From Lachnospiraceae bacterium (lineage in GTDB: Bacteria > Bacillota > Clostridia > Lachnospirales > Lachnospiraceae): DNA of 60,800 nt. The notes beneath the pieces are model-generated. The model did no database searches, had not been told where the DNA came from, and saw nothing but the letters and a program-made list of their open reading frames with translations. The number at the start of each line of letters is the position of its first letter. Position 1 is the first letter of the stretch. Where the stretch lies: the NCBI GenBank assembly GCA_018056425.1, contig JAGPFR010000013.1, positions 1 to 60,800 of the forward strand. Direction: 5' to 3'. A program made the position numbers and the translations under genes. Positions 49,757 through 58,852 of this stretch are shown here, piece by piece.

Positions 49757-49770
49757 CTTACATATTAAAA

Positions 49771-49792
49771 GACCGGCCCCGAAGGACCGGTC
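49771..49792 (-). terminator. Terminator of the GNAT gene
   Basis: GACCGG and CCGGTC form the stem (extended by GGA/TCC on the minus strand), followed by TTTTAAT, 9 bases after the GNAT stop. Confidence 0.75.
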
Positions 49793-49800
49793 CTTTATCC

Positions 49801-50319
49801 TCAATCAAATTCCTTTTTGTAGAAGTACGCTTCAAAGGTTGCGCTTCCGTCGGTTTTGGTATACTGACCGTCCTTCCAATAAGTCATGCCCAGCTTTTCC
49901 ATTACGCGTCCGCTCTTTTTGTTTTCTTTGGCAAAGTCACCTATCAGAGTGTGAATGCCTCTTTCCCTCTGAACGGTATCGATGATTGCTGTAATCGCCT
50001 CGGGAACAAGCCCTCTGCCCCAGTATTCTTTTCTCAGGTTATATCCGACGATCCACGCATCCATCTCTTCCTTGTAAAAGAGACCACCCTGGCCTATCAA
50101 TTCACCCGTTTCCTTCAAAACAAAACCGAGATCAAATTCATCCTTGCCCTCAGGGTCACGAGTTTTGAGCCATTCTCTTGTTACATTCACATCCTTATGA
50201 AGAGGATAGATCATATATTTATTCACGTCAGGATCGCTCGCCCACTTAAAGATTGCCTCGGCATCATCAATCGTGATTGTCCTTAAAATAAGTCTTTCCG
50301 TTTCAATTCTGCGCTCCAT
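49801..50319 (-). CDS. GNAT acetyltransferase, RimJ/RimL-like
   Basis: 172 residues: MERRIETERLILRTITIDDA (the ETERLILR start of the RimJ/RimL group), WIVGYNLRKEYWGRGLVPEA (acetyl-CoA loop: R-x-x-G-x-G type), FAKENKKSGRVMEKLGMTYW (N-x-x-S-x-x-V-x-EKLG). The start follows AGGAGG. It begins one base after the nucleoside phosphorylase stop (50321), so the two are cotranscribed. The substrate is unknown (protein N-terminus, or a small molecule). Confidence 0.9.
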   Translation of the reverse strand: MERRIETERLILRTITIDDAEAIFKWASDPDVNKYMIYPLHKDVNVTREWLKTRDPEGKDEFDLGFVLKETGELIGQGGLFYKEEMDAWIVGYNLRKEYWGRGLVPEAITAIIDTVQRERGIHTLIGDFAKENKKSGRVMEKLGMTYWKDGQYTKTDGSATFEAYFYKKEFD

Positions 50320-50320
50320 A

Positions 50321-51085
50321 TTAAAACCTCCTGAGTATATCCAGCCCCAAAAGCAGTGCCTTTCCATGGGACCCTTTTCCGAATCCCCTTGCATCATACT
50401 CATGTACATTTGCCAAAGAATCCGCGGTAAACAAAAACTGCCCAAAGCTTGCGCCTCTCTTCCTGCAGCATGCCGCCAATGCGGAACACTCCATCTCAAC
50501 TACCGAGCATCCTTCCTCCAAACGGTACTTTACCATATCCTTCGTTTCCCTGAAGAACCCGTCCGTTGTCCAGGTTGTTACCGTAACGAAAGGAAGATCG
50601 TATTCCTTAAATGTGCTCTCAATTACGGCAATCGGCTCAGGATCCAGTTCTATATATCTGGATGCAGGCAGATACAGGTAAGACGTTCCCTCTCCGCGAA
50701 AAGCTTTTACCGGAACAAGGAATGCATCTTCGGGAATATCCGCAAGTACCCCGCACGATCCTACCGCTATGATCTTCTTACACCCTGCTGCGATCAAAGA
50801 ATCAATAATCGACGCTGCGGCAGGTGCACCGATCAGAGACTGTACCAGACAAATGTCTTCTTTTTCTTCATGCAGTATATATATCCTGACATTATGAGAA
50901 ACCGTGATCAGTTCCTTAACGACTTCAGCATTTTTTTCTGCTGCATAATCATCGACAACATCACCTAAAAATGTGAACAGGCATTTTTCCGGAAGCTGAA
51001 TGCCCTTAAGTTCATATTCCGGAGAAATTACTTCCGGTGAACAGTCATCGTATTCAAGTATGGGGATTTCATTTTTAATGATCAT
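50321..51085 (-). CDS. Nucleoside phosphorylase family protein (PNP_UDP_1)
   Basis: 254 residues: IYILHEEKEDICLVQSLIGA, CKKIIAVGSCGVLADIPEDA, VPVKAFRGEGTSYLYLPASR, VTTWTTDGFFRETKDMV and CSVVEMECSALAACCRKRGA. The VGSCG and VEMECSAL motifs are the phosphate/ribose and base-binding segments of the PNP/UDP phosphorylase fold. The nucleoside specificity is unclear and the protein differs from DeoD/Udp, so a salvage or drug-modifying role is possible. ATG 51085 has CGGAGG upstream. The gene lies behind a leader ORF and a terminator hairpin. Confidence 0.85.
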   Translation of the reverse strand: MIIKNEIPILEYDDCSPEVISPEYELKGIQLPEKCLFTFLGDVVDDYAAEKNAEVVKELITVSHNVRIYILHEEKEDICLVQSLIGAPAAASIIDSLIAAGCKKIIAVGSCGVLADIPEDAFLVPVKAFRGEGTSYLYLPASRYIELDPEPIAVIESTFKEYDLPFVTVTTWTTDGFFRETKDMVKYRLEEGCSVVEMECSALAACCRKRGASFGQFLFTADSLANVHEYDARGFGKGSHGKALLLGLDILRRF

Positions 51086-51106
51086 ATCGCTGCCTCCGTA
51101 TAACAA

Positions 51107-51140
51107 AAGACCTTATCAAACATTTGCTTGATAAGGTCTT
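51107..51140 (-). terminator. Attenuator-like hairpin before the nucleoside phosphorylase
   Basis: AAGACCTTATCAA and TTGATAAGGTCTT form a 13-bp perfect stem around ACATTTGC, followed on the minus strand by TTTTGTT. It lies between the leader ORF and the gene's RBS. Confidence 0.7.
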
Positions 51141-51168
51141 GGTGATTTGAGTTATATGAATTCACTGT

Positions 51169-51279
51169 TTACGAATTCCGGTTATAACCTGACCTCATCT
51201 CGCATACACTAACTGACCCGGTGGATAAATCCGCGGGCTTAACGTTAAGCATATCAAGCATGCAAAGTGAGTTCTTCAT
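51169..51279 (-). CDS. 36-residue leader peptide or small protein upstream of the phosphorylase
   Basis: After a strong promoter (TTGACA 51333-51338, 17 bases, TATATT 51310-51315) and an AAAGGA RBS there is an ORF starting MKNSLCMLDMLNVKPADLST and ending EMRSGYNRNS. It contains two cysteines (6 and 26). It is the first ORF on the transcript and the terminator hairpin at 51107 follows 29 bases later. No homology is recognised. It may be a regulatory leader peptide or a real small protein; the rest of the 51086-51595 gap upstream is the chemoreceptor promoter region. Confidence 0.5.
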   Translation of the reverse strand: MKNSLCMLDMLNVKPADLSTGSVSVCEMRSGYNRNS

Positions 51280-51595
51280 GAGATAATTCCTTTCAGGTTA
51301 TTAGTGCATAATATACTCGCCGGGTAATAAACTGTCAACCATAAATTTCTTCCGAAATTGCAGCAAAACAGAATATATATAAGCTATTTCTTGCAAAATA
51401 CGTATAAATTGGTAAAATATAATGGTCAGAAAGTTTTTATTTTCTTACCTTTCCTATATGTTCTATTCATATTTTCAGTTCGTGCTATTGCATTATTGTA
51501 CAAAGTTTTTTAGTTCCACAGTTCCTAATTCGATGATATTTCACTAAGAATCCGTCTCGGACGGATATTAATTCATTTTTAGGAGGGTTCTTTGT

Positions 51596-53359
51596 ATGAG
51601 CAATTCACAAAAGAGTAATTTCTTTCAATCCATCATTTTCCAAAATATGGCCGTTTATTCGCTGATACTGATCGCGTTTATCATTTATTCGGTGATCAAC
51701 ACTTCAGCCATCAAAAGCGTAAAAGACCAGGCCCTGCTTGCCAGTGAGAATGTCTTACTGTGTGCAAACGCAACCGCAGCTTTAGAAAAGGATATAGTTC
51801 AGATTTCTGCAGAGATCAACAAAAACCTGGGGCAGCTTGAAGGCGGCACTGTAATAACCGCGGCTGAATTTGCCGACATGGATGCCACTATCGCAGAAAT
51901 GAATGAACAGCTTGACTTTATGGACACCAGTCTCCTGATCGGTAACCTAGCCGACGGCGAAGAGCGTGTTGCAAATTTACGTTCTTCCATAACCGCATTT
52001 ATTGAAACCGCCGAAAACCTGAAAGCATGCGTAATAGCCGGAGATCTTCCGGGTGCGATCACCTACGTTTCTTCAGATTATGGAACAAATCTTGGTTATG
52101 CCAAAGAAGCAATCGCATCCATTTACGACGGAATAGATCAGTTAAACGCAGGCTTTAACGCTTACATGGATTCTTATATTACATCTACCTCCATGAAAGG
52201 TAATGTGGTCATGGCGATTGTTGTGGTACTCATATTAGCAAGCTTCGTCCTTACCTATTTCCGTGTTAACAAAACCATTTCAGGAATCTCTTCAGAGCTC
52301 GATACCATTGTCAGCGATATCAATGCAGGCAAGGGTGACCTGACTGCCCGTATACACACCAATACAAAGACCGAACTTTCAATCATTTCATTCGGTATCA
52401 ATCAGTTTATCTCTACGCTTCAGGGTGTCATCAAAGATGTTAAATCCGGAACATCCGTCCTTACTGCTTCCTCCGAAAGCATGATCGAAAGGATCAGAAG
52501 TGCATCGGACAACGTAACAAATACTTCCGCAGCAATGGAAGAATTAGCCGCATCAATGGACAGCGTCGCTTCGGCAGCCTCTGAACTCACAGATCAGCTC
52601 GACATTGTACGTGAGGCAACCGGCGAGATCAACAGTGAAGTATCTTCCGGAACCCAGAAAGCAAACGAGATCAAAAACGCAGCTGATGCCATCAAGAAGG
52701 AAGCTACCGTTAAGAAAGAAAGCACCGGTGCAAAAATGGAAGAGCTGTCCAAAGTATTGGAAGCTTCCGTCAAAGAATCCGAACAGGTTAACCAGATCAA
52801 TGAACTCACCAATGAGATCCTTGATATCGCAAGCAAGACAAACCTTCTTGCACTTAACGCTTCCATCGAAGCAGCCCGTGCCGGAGAAGCAGGACGCGGA
52901 TTCTCGGTTGTTGCTACCGAGATCAGCACACTTGCAGACAGCTCCAGAGACACTGCAGGAAATATCCAGCAGATCTCTACCCGTGTTACTACAGCTGTTA
53001 AGGATCTTGCAGACAATGCTAATCTTGTCATCAAGTTCATCAATGAAAACGTACTGTCCGATTACGATGCCTTCGTAGAAACCGGAACAAAATACGAAGC
53101 TACTGCTGAATTGATCGATCAGATGCTGATGGAATTTGCCGACAAGGCAGACAACCTGAATTCCGTAATGGATGAAATGTCTGACCGTATATCCGCAATC
53201 TCCACTTCCGTACAGGAGAGCTCAACTGCGATCAACATGTCAGCTACAGCTGCTACTGAGATCGTCGGAGAGATCCAGGGCATCAACGAAGCAATGGATC
53301 AAAACAACGACGTTACCCAGCAGCTCAACACAAGCGCTCAGAAATTCGAAACGGTATAA
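51596..53359 (+). CDS. Methyl-accepting chemotaxis protein
   Basis: 587 residues. TM1 (about 18-38, [16 protein letters not shown]), a helical-bundle periplasmic-type sensor domain (about 40-200, four-helix MCP type), TM2 (about 204-224, [19 protein letters not shown]), a HAMP domain, then a long cytoplasmic coiled coil with the signalling hairpin [20 protein letters not shown] and [20 protein letters not shown]. Methylation-type Gln/Glu pairs flank it. The ligand is unknown. RBS AGGAGGG sits 10 bases before the ATG. Its stop codon abuts a 33-bp palindromic terminator. No other che gene is in the window. Confidence 0.94.
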   Translation: MSNSQKSNFFQSIIFQNMAVYSLILIAFIIYSVINTSAIKSVKDQALLASENVLLCANATAALEKDIVQISAEINKNLGQLEGGTVITAAEFADMDATIAEMNEQLDFMDTSLLIGNLADGEERVANLRSSITAFIETAENLKACVIAGDLPGAITYVSSDYGTNLGYAKEAIASIYDGIDQLNAGFNAYMDSYITSTSMKGNVVMAIVVVLILASFVLTYFRVNKTISGISSELDTIVSDINAGKGDLTARIHTNTKTELSIISFGINQFISTLQGVIKDVKSGTSVLTASSESMIERIRSASDNVTNTSAAMEELAASMDSVASAASELTDQLDIVREATGEINSEVSSGTQKANEIKNAADAIKKEATVKKESTGAKMEELSKVLEASVKESEQVNQINELTNEILDIASKTNLLALNASIEAARAGEAGRGFSVVATEISTLADSSRDTAGNIQQISTRVTTAVKDLADNANLVIKFINENVLSDYDAFVETGTKYEATAELIDQMLMEFADKADNLNSVMDEMSDRISAISTSVQESSTAINMSATAATEIVGEIQGINEAMDQNNDVTQQLNTSAQKFETV

Positions 53360-53426
53360 CGGATCCAAACATTAAAAAAAGCGGAGGAGCAACTGCTCCT
53401 CCGCTTTTTTTAATGTTTGGATCCGT
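53359..53426. terminator. Perfect 33-bp palindromic terminator after the chemoreceptor
   Basis: ACGGATCCAAACATTAAAAAA continues through GCGGAGGAGCA and is mirrored exactly, with a 2-base loop. The CG-rich inner stem followed by TTTTTTT terminates in both directions; the outer 20 bp of complementarity exceed what a terminator needs. Confidence 0.9.
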
Positions 53427-53515
53427 AGTGACGTAGATACAATTTTTCTATGCAATTTACGATTGCCAATAGTAAATGATAAAATGCCATTTCATAAAGC
53501 ATCTGAACTTTACAT

Positions 53516-54742
53516 TCAGGTTTCCAACTCGCGTATACTTTTGATCACAAGTATCAATGCGGATGTTGCTACAAGACATATTCCCGCAATCTGAACCGTA
53601 ATTGCCGAGCCTCTTCCGACTCCCAGTCCGGTGGCATTACCAATCGCATCAGCCGCAAATCCCGAAACCGCATACGCAACCACATATCCCATCTGGGAGA
53701 TAAAGCCTATAAGTCCCCATGCACGTCCCTGCGTCTCTTCGGGAATATTGGTTCTGGTAAGATAATCCAGGCAGTTGTTTGCAATCGGAAGTGCTGCGAA
53801 GAACATAAATCCGAAACAGCATATTACAATAATGTTTTCAAAGCATCCGAATCCGAACATGAATGCCCCTGCTGACATAAGGGATATTCCGAGAGCTTTT
53901 ACGAAATGATTTCTGATTCCCTTTATGCCCAGCACTATGCTGCTTACAAGCATTCCGCATGCACAGATTGTCTCGGAGATTCCAAGTGTCTTTGAATCCG
54001 CAAAAGAAAGAATAAGGGGCTCCGCAAGAATCTGAAACACTCCCATAAACAGAGTAATACCTGCAGATACAACCATGATCATAAATATTCCCGGCTTTGC
54101 GGTAATCGCCACCCATCCGCCTTTAAAGCTTTCCGCAAATGATTCTTTTTTCTCAACCACAGTATTTCCGATTCCGTGCCTTACAACCGCAACACTCATA
54201 ACCGTCAGAAAGAATGTACACATGTCGATAAAAAGCAGCAGTTTTACATCGCTTACCGTAAGCAGAAATCCCGCGATAACAGGTGAGAAAAGATATCTTG
54301 CACTTCCGGCAAGGGATACGAGACCGCTTGCTTTGGAATACTCTTCCTTTGTTAATAGTTCAGTGATGGTTGCCCTGAATGACGGCTCCAATAGAGCTGA
54401 GAAGATTGCATTTACGGATACCCCCAGACAGATCTGCCAAAGCTGTGCGCCGCCGGTCGCCATGCACACAAGGATATAGATAATCCCCAGTGCGGAGCAT
54501 CCGTCACCAATCATCATAAGAAGACGTCTGTCGTATCTGTCCGCCAAAACCCCGGCAGGTACTGAGAGTACAAGAGTCGGGAGAAATCCGAGAAGAGTAA
54601 CGATTGCCATATTGGCCGCGCTTCCAGTCTGATTAAATATATATACTCCGAGTCCGAATGCGGTAAGTCCTCCGCCTATGGAGGATATCAATTCACCTGT
54701 CCATAGGAGGAGAAATTTTCCGAAATTACTATTCTTATTCAT
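53516..54742 (-). CDS. MFS transporter (drug/macrolide efflux MefA-like)
   Basis: 408 residues with about 12 membrane helices: LLLWTGELISSIGGGLTAFG, GVLADRYDRRLLMMIGDGCS (MFS motif A, GxLxDRxxRR), SGLVSLAGSARYLFSPVIAG, NIPEETQGRAWGLIGFISQM. The organisation matches the MefA/DUF-type MFS_3 efflux proteins. Substrate unknown. ATG 54742 lies one base after the TetR stop; a longer in-frame start would overlap TetR by 67 bases. Last gene of the TetR-controlled operon. Confidence 0.88.
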   Translation of the reverse strand: MNKNSNFGKFLLLWTGELISSIGGGLTAFGLGVYIFNQTGSAANMAIVTLLGFLPTLVLSVPAGVLADRYDRRLLMMIGDGCSALGIIYILVCMATGGAQLWQICLGVSVNAIFSALLEPSFRATITELLTKEEYSKASGLVSLAGSARYLFSPVIAGFLLTVSDVKLLLFIDMCTFFLTVMSVAVVRHGIGNTVVEKKESFAESFKGGWVAITAKPGIFMIMVVSAGITLFMGVFQILAEPLILSFADSKTLGISETICACGMLVSSIVLGIKGIRNHFVKALGISLMSAGAFMFGFGCFENIIVICCFGFMFFAALPIANNCLDYLTRTNIPEETQGRAWGLIGFISQMGYVVAYAVSGFAADAIGNATGLGVGRGSAITVQIAGICLVATSALILVIKSIRELET

Positions 54743-54743
54743 A

Positions 54744-55340
54744 TTATTTTCCGTTAATAAGCTGTTTGATAATATCCATCGTTCCCGGTTTTGCTCCGAG
54801 AAGTTTTTCAATCATATCTATGAAAACGTCAACATCTCTTTCCGTAACTTTGTAATCGTCAAACAAAGTATTGCTGACAATCAGCAACATACGCACTCTC
54901 TCATAAACATTATCACAGCTAAGAACCCCCTCTTCGATACCCTGCTCCGCAACTTTTGTAAGTATGGGAGCAACAACCTCAATGATCCTTTTATTTACTT
55001 TGTCATGCATCAGGATGTTTTCAGAACTGTTCAGAGTATCGGTTATGGTCTTTTCCTTCTGCTCGGGGCGGAACGAAGAAATAATTCCGATGATCTTCTG
55101 GGGGATCGGAATATCCGCGTTAACGATCTGCATCGCTTTCTCCGTCTCACCGTCAATCATCATCATGCATACTTCTTCAAGCATTTCTTCCTTACTCTCG
55201 AAGTAGTAATAGTATGTACCCTTCGCAATACCCGCTTTCTCTATGATCGTATCGACGCTTGTATTCTCATATCCTTCGGATAAAAACAGATCGTATGCGA
55301 TCTTCAGAAGTTCCTGTTTTCTCTGTTCACCTTTTTTCAT
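54744..55340 (-). CDS. TetR/AcrR family transcriptional regulator
   Basis: 198 residues: RKQELLKIAYDLFLSEGYEN, TSVDTIIEKAGIAKGTYYYY and FESKEEMLEEV form the TetR HTH. The rest is an all-helical ligand-binding domain. ATG 55340 follows GGGAAAGGGAAT. The gene lies inside the operon, between the FtsX-like permease and the MFS gene. It most likely binds the two 13-bp dyads at 58389 and 58446 around the operon promoter, repressing all four genes and itself. Confidence 0.92.
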   Translation of the reverse strand: MKKGEQRKQELLKIAYDLFLSEGYENTSVDTIIEKAGIAKGTYYYYFESKEEMLEEVCMMMIDGETEKAMQIVNADIPIPQKIIGIISSFRPEQKEKTITDTLNSSENILMHDKVNKRIIEVVAPILTKVAEQGIEEGVLSCDNVYERVRMLLIVSNTLFDDYKVTERDVDVFIDMIEKLLGAKPGTMDIIKQLINGK

Positions 55341-55363
55341 TGCGATTCCCTTTCCGAATTCCC

Positions 55364-57610
55364 TCACATCCTAAGTTCTATAGATCTTACTTCGCTGCTT
55401 CCGGCTCTGACAGCCATCAAACCGATGGCAAATGCAATACCCGGCACAAGTATATATGCGATCACCGGATTGATAATGAATTTAAATCCCGAAGCCCCGA
55501 GTGTTCCGAGCATCATACCTGCAATCTTTTCTCCCGCGAATACTCCAAGGATTATTCCGAGCACGCAACCGGCTGCAATATAGATAAATGATCTTTTGGC
55601 ATATTCGTTCCTTATGTACGACACTTTTATTCCCAGTGCTTTCTTCAGGGATATTTCACTCTTTTCCTGCCAGATCATGAGTCTTATGAACAGAACGACC
55701 ACAATGAAAATAATAATACATGATACTGCAAAAGATAAAGCAGCTGCGTAACCGATACTCTTGATCGTCCGGCCGTACAGACCGTCCATATATCCCGCGA
55801 TGTCCGTGATCTTTACAGAGCTTCCGTATTCTTCACAGAATTCCTGATATCCTTTTATGAAGCTTTCAATTCCGTTAGGATCATTCAGAGATACATATAT
55901 GATGCTCCACATTATAGGAACGTCTTTATCAAATTCCGAGTCTCCGTATATCTTCGCAGTCTTTCCACCGTTTGTTATATCGGAATATATTCCGCATACG
56001 GTATATGTAACATCACCGGAACTTCTGTGAAGGACAATCGTATCCCCGACATTGCATCCAAGTTCTTCGGAATTTAGTTTCGATAGTGCAATCTCCCCTT
56101 CTGCCTTCGGACAGTCTCCTTCGAGATAGTTAAGAGGGAAGATGGTGTGGTCTCCTATTTCGGTTGTAAGATTTACCATTTGATTTCCCGGAAGAGTAGC
56201 CCTAAAGCTTTTTGTCTGCATAAGAACATACTTGCCCACAGTCAGTTCTCTGCTTAACTGTTTTTCAAGTGCATTCGATATTTCTGCGATGTCATCGCCT
56301 TGACGCACATCCATTCTTACATGACTCTGTCCTACGCCCATGTAACTTACGAATCTCTCCGAGGATATCGTTGTGGAGAAATTTACTGGGACAAGAATCA
56401 GGAAGACTGCAGCTGCAGCTACCGCAGTGATCCATATTAAGCTGTCTTTTCTGCGTTTAGTGTTTCTGCTTCTGTCACTGATTACCTCTACCGCAGAAAG
56501 CAGATCATTCTTCTTAAGATGCTTTCTTATCGACAAGAGAATTATCGATTCCGTTACGAGTATTCCAATAAGTGATGCCTCAAATGTTCCCGCATTATCA
56601 CCAGAAGCCCCGTACAATTCACGCATCTGCATTCCGAGAGGTTTAGAAATTACCAGTGTGGCAAGTGCTCCGATGATTCCTCCCGATAGTGACAGGATTA
56701 CATATTTGGAGATGAAAATCTTTCTTATGTTTTTACCGCTGAGACCAAGAGCTTTAAGCATGCCTGCGGATTTCTTATCCTTCTCCATTCCGGTAAGTAC
56801 GATGTAACGGATACAGATTAGAGAGATTACAAGAACCACTATTCCTGCCAGAAAAATGATAAGGATCATCATGCCGTCGGAAAGAGCATTCATCATTTTG
56901 ATAAGAGATGATGTGATAGTCGGCCCGTTTGCAGGAAGTCCCGCATCCGCGTAAGCCGTTGCAAATGCATCAATATCGAATCCGTCTTTTATCAGAAATT
57001 CTATTAAGTACTCCTGTCTTCCGATGCTTTCTAATTTTCGGTAGTCTTCACTGCTTACAAGAAATCTTTTCGACGAAGCCATCATCGAATTCATCTGTGA
57101 ATCCCTCAGGAAACCTGCGATGGTAAGAGACAAATCTCCGATCCGCATTTCCTGTCCCGGTTCAAGATCATATTCACTCTTATAACAGACAGGTACATAT
57201 ACCGTTCCTTCTGACGCGTGCAGGATCTCGTTGTCCGTTCCCAGCAGATGATCGAAGTTTTCATTTTGAATGCATAGTCCGTTGTCCTGAGTACTGTCCG
57301 CAAGTGATATGCCGTTTAATGTGATTCTGCTGTTTTCGATATTCAGGAAGTTTGCTATCAGCATGTCTTCAACATCGTCTCTCGAATCCGCAAACTCTCT
57401 GAGCTGCGTCTCATCAATCTCCCCCGAATGCATCTGCAGGAAATCACAGGTCTTTGCTTCAGTCATCAGATTATCTATGGAACCAAGTAAGCTTACGGAT
57501 AACAAGACAGTAAGCCCGATGAATGCTGCGGAAATTGCCATGAAGGTACATGTAGCGGCTGATACCAGCTTGTTCTTCCTTATGTAGTTTTTGAACATCT
57601 TCATGTACAT
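55364..57610 (-). CDS. FtsX-like ABC transporter permease
   Basis: 748 residues. N-terminal helix (LVSAATCTFMAISAAFIGLT), extracytoplasmic domain, three helices with MEKDKKSAGMLKALGLSGKN (FtsX coupling), a second half from about residue 395 (SLIWITAVAAAAVFLILVPV) with another external domain, and three terminal helices with EISLKKALGIKVSYIRNEYA. The ATG at 57610 has GGAG 7 bases upstream. With the ATPase it forms a MacB-like transporter; cargo unknown. Confidence 0.88.
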   Translation of the reverse strand: MYMKMFKNYIRKNKLVSAATCTFMAISAAFIGLTVLLSVSLLGSIDNLMTEAKTCDFLQMHSGEIDETQLREFADSRDDVEDMLIANFLNIENSRITLNGISLADSTQDNGLCIQNENFDHLLGTDNEILHASEGTVYVPVCYKSEYDLEPGQEMRIGDLSLTIAGFLRDSQMNSMMASSKRFLVSSEDYRKLESIGRQEYLIEFLIKDGFDIDAFATAYADAGLPANGPTITSSLIKMMNALSDGMMILIIFLAGIVVLVISLICIRYIVLTGMEKDKKSAGMLKALGLSGKNIRKIFISKYVILSLSGGIIGALATLVISKPLGMQMRELYGASGDNAGTFEASLIGILVTESIILLSIRKHLKKNDLLSAVEVISDRSRNTKRRKDSLIWITAVAAAAVFLILVPVNFSTTISSERFVSYMGVGQSHVRMDVRQGDDIAEISNALEKQLSRELTVGKYVLMQTKSFRATLPGNQMVNLTTEIGDHTIFPLNYLEGDCPKAEGEIALSKLNSEELGCNVGDTIVLHRSSGDVTYTVCGIYSDITNGGKTAKIYGDSEFDKDVPIMWSIIYVSLNDPNGIESFIKGYQEFCEEYGSSVKITDIAGYMDGLYGRTIKSIGYAAALSFAVSCIIIFIVVVLFIRLMIWQEKSEISLKKALGIKVSYIRNEYAKRSFIYIAAGCVLGIILGVFAGEKIAGMMLGTLGASGFKFIINPVIAYILVPGIAFAIGLMAVRAGSSEVRSIELRM

Positions 57611-57622
57611 ATTTTTTCTCCG

Positions 57623-58360
57623 TTACCATCCGAAGGAATTGAGCCAGGTATTTATGCGCTGCTGACGCTCGTCTTCCCGGGACGGATCGTACTTACCAAG
57701 TTCAAGCTCCCCCTTAAGTTCACCGTCCAGGATATATAAAACTCTGTCACATTTAAGAGCCACTTTGCTGTCATGTGTAACCATCAGGATCGTCACACCA
57801 CTTTTGTTGATCTTAAGGAATGAATCGATGACCGTTCCCGCCGCTCTTTGATTAAGTGCGCCGGTCGGTTCGTCTGCAAATAGTATCTCGGGATCCATCA
57901 TCATGCTTCGCAAGATGCACGCTCTTTGAAGCTGACCTCCGGATACTTCGTTAGTCATATGATCTGTGATGTCATCTATTCCAAATTCTTTGAGAAGTCC
58001 GGTTGCTTTTTCGCGAATCTCTTTTTCATGTTTCTTGCCCTTGGCATAGACGGATGTGAATATGATGTTGTCCATGACATTAAGGTCGGGAAGAACATTC
58101 ATCTGCTGGAAAACAAAACCCATCCTGTTAAGTCTCAGCTCAGACTTCCCCTCTTCGGTTAACGAGGTAAGCTCCGTCTCATTGAGAGTTACTTTTCCCT
58201 CATCTGTCTTGTCCATCCCGGATACACAGTATAAAAGCGTGGATTTACCCGAGCCCGAAGGTCCCATTATCGCGATCATCTCTCCCTGATATACAGAAAA
58301 TCCGATACCTTTTAAGATGTCACTCTTACTTAAGTTTTCTACTTTTAACAGTTCCTGCAT
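57623..58360 (-). CDS. ABC transporter ATP-binding protein (MacB/LolD-like)
   Basis: 245 residues: Walker A GPSGSGKST, Q-loop NRMGFVFQQMNVLPDL, signature VSGGQLQRACILRSM, Walker B ILFADEPTGALN and H-loop VTHDSK. The ending RQQRINTWLNSFGW is unusual but intact. First gene of the operon ATPase, FtsX permease, TetR, MFS. RBS GAGGATGAGAAT. Transcription is controlled by a promoter with two operator dyads directly upstream. Confidence 0.91.
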   Translation of the reverse strand: MQELLKVENLSKSDILKGIGFSVYQGEMIAIMGPSGSGKSTLLYCVSGMDKTDEGKVTLNETELTSLTEEGKSELRLNRMGFVFQQMNVLPDLNVMDNIIFTSVYAKGKKHEKEIREKATGLLKEFGIDDITDHMTNEVSGGQLQRACILRSMMMDPEILFADEPTGALNQRAAGTVIDSFLKINKSGVTILMVTHDSKVALKCDRVLYILDGELKGELELGKYDPSREDERQQRINTWLNSFGW

Positions 58361-58388
58361 ATTCTCATCCTCATGGGTGATATATTTT

Positions 58389-58458
58389 CGACTATCGGTC
58401 GGTTTTACTATAAAACAGGTTTAATTGCCGTGTCAAGAACTTTTTCGACTATTAGTCG
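58389..58458 (-). promoter_or_regulatory. Promoter flanked by two TetR-type operators
   Basis: CGACTATTAGTCG (58446-58458, perfect dyad) lies 9 bases upstream of -35 TTGACA (58431-58436). The spacer is 18 bases, -10 TATAGT is at 58407-58412, and CGACTATCGGTCG (58389-58401, one mismatch) follows. Each dyad is extended by ACCGAC..GTCGAAAA on the minus strand. Two repressor sites bracketing a promoter is a typical TetR arrangement. Confidence 0.85.
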
Positions 58459-58483
58459 GTAATTTGAAAACCCAATAAAAAAA

Positions 58484-58504
58484 GCGCCTTCGTAATGAAG
58501 GCGC
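58484..58504 (-). terminator. Terminator of trxA
   Basis: GCGCCTTC and GAAGGCGC form an 8-bp stem around GTAAT, followed on the minus strand by TTTTTTTATT, 17 bases after the trxA stop. Confidence 0.9.
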
Positions 58505-58521
58505 CTTCCGCATTATGATCC

Positions 58522-58839
58522 TCAGATCAACTTATCAAGTTTCTGTACAAGCTTAACCTTGGCAACAGCTCCGATCTGCTCATCAACGAGTTTGCCGTTT
58601 TTGATGAATGCAAAAAAAGGAATGCTCATAACATCGTATTTATCTGCAATTTCAGATTCCTGATCGATATTGACCTTGGCAATCTTTGCCTTTCCTTCAT
58701 ACTCCCTGGCAAGTTCTTCAACTACAGGGCTCATCATCTTGCAGGGGCCGCACCAGTCGACATAAAAATCTATAAGAACCGGAAGCTCGCTGTTTACTAC
58801 TTCGTCTTCAAAGTTTTCTTTTGTGATCTTATATTCCAT
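58522..58839 (-). CDS. trxA: Thioredoxin
   Basis: 105 residues: MEYKITKENFEDEVVNSELP, VLIDFYVDWCGPCKMMSPVV with the WCGPC active site (cysteines about 31 and 34), KVNIDQESEIADKYDVMSIP (cis-proline after MSIP) and FIKNGKLVDEQIGAV. Full-length cytoplasmic thioredoxin. The ATG at 58839 follows AGAGGTAA; a longer frame upstream overlaps the HxlR remnant and has no RBS. Thioredoxin reductase is not in the window. Confidence 0.95.
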   Translation of the reverse strand: MEYKITKENFEDEVVNSELPVLIDFYVDWCGPCKMMSPVVEELAREYEGKAKIAKVNIDQESEIADKYDVMSIPFFAFIKNGKLVDEQIGAVAKVKLVQKLDKLI

Positions 58840-58852
58840 AATCTTTACCTCT

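Noticed and set aside
51500-51560. Possible sigma-D promoter before the chemoreceptor (TTAG...CGATGATA)
   Set aside because: The match to the TAAA/GCCGATAA consensus is poor and the spacing does not fit well; not listed as a feature.
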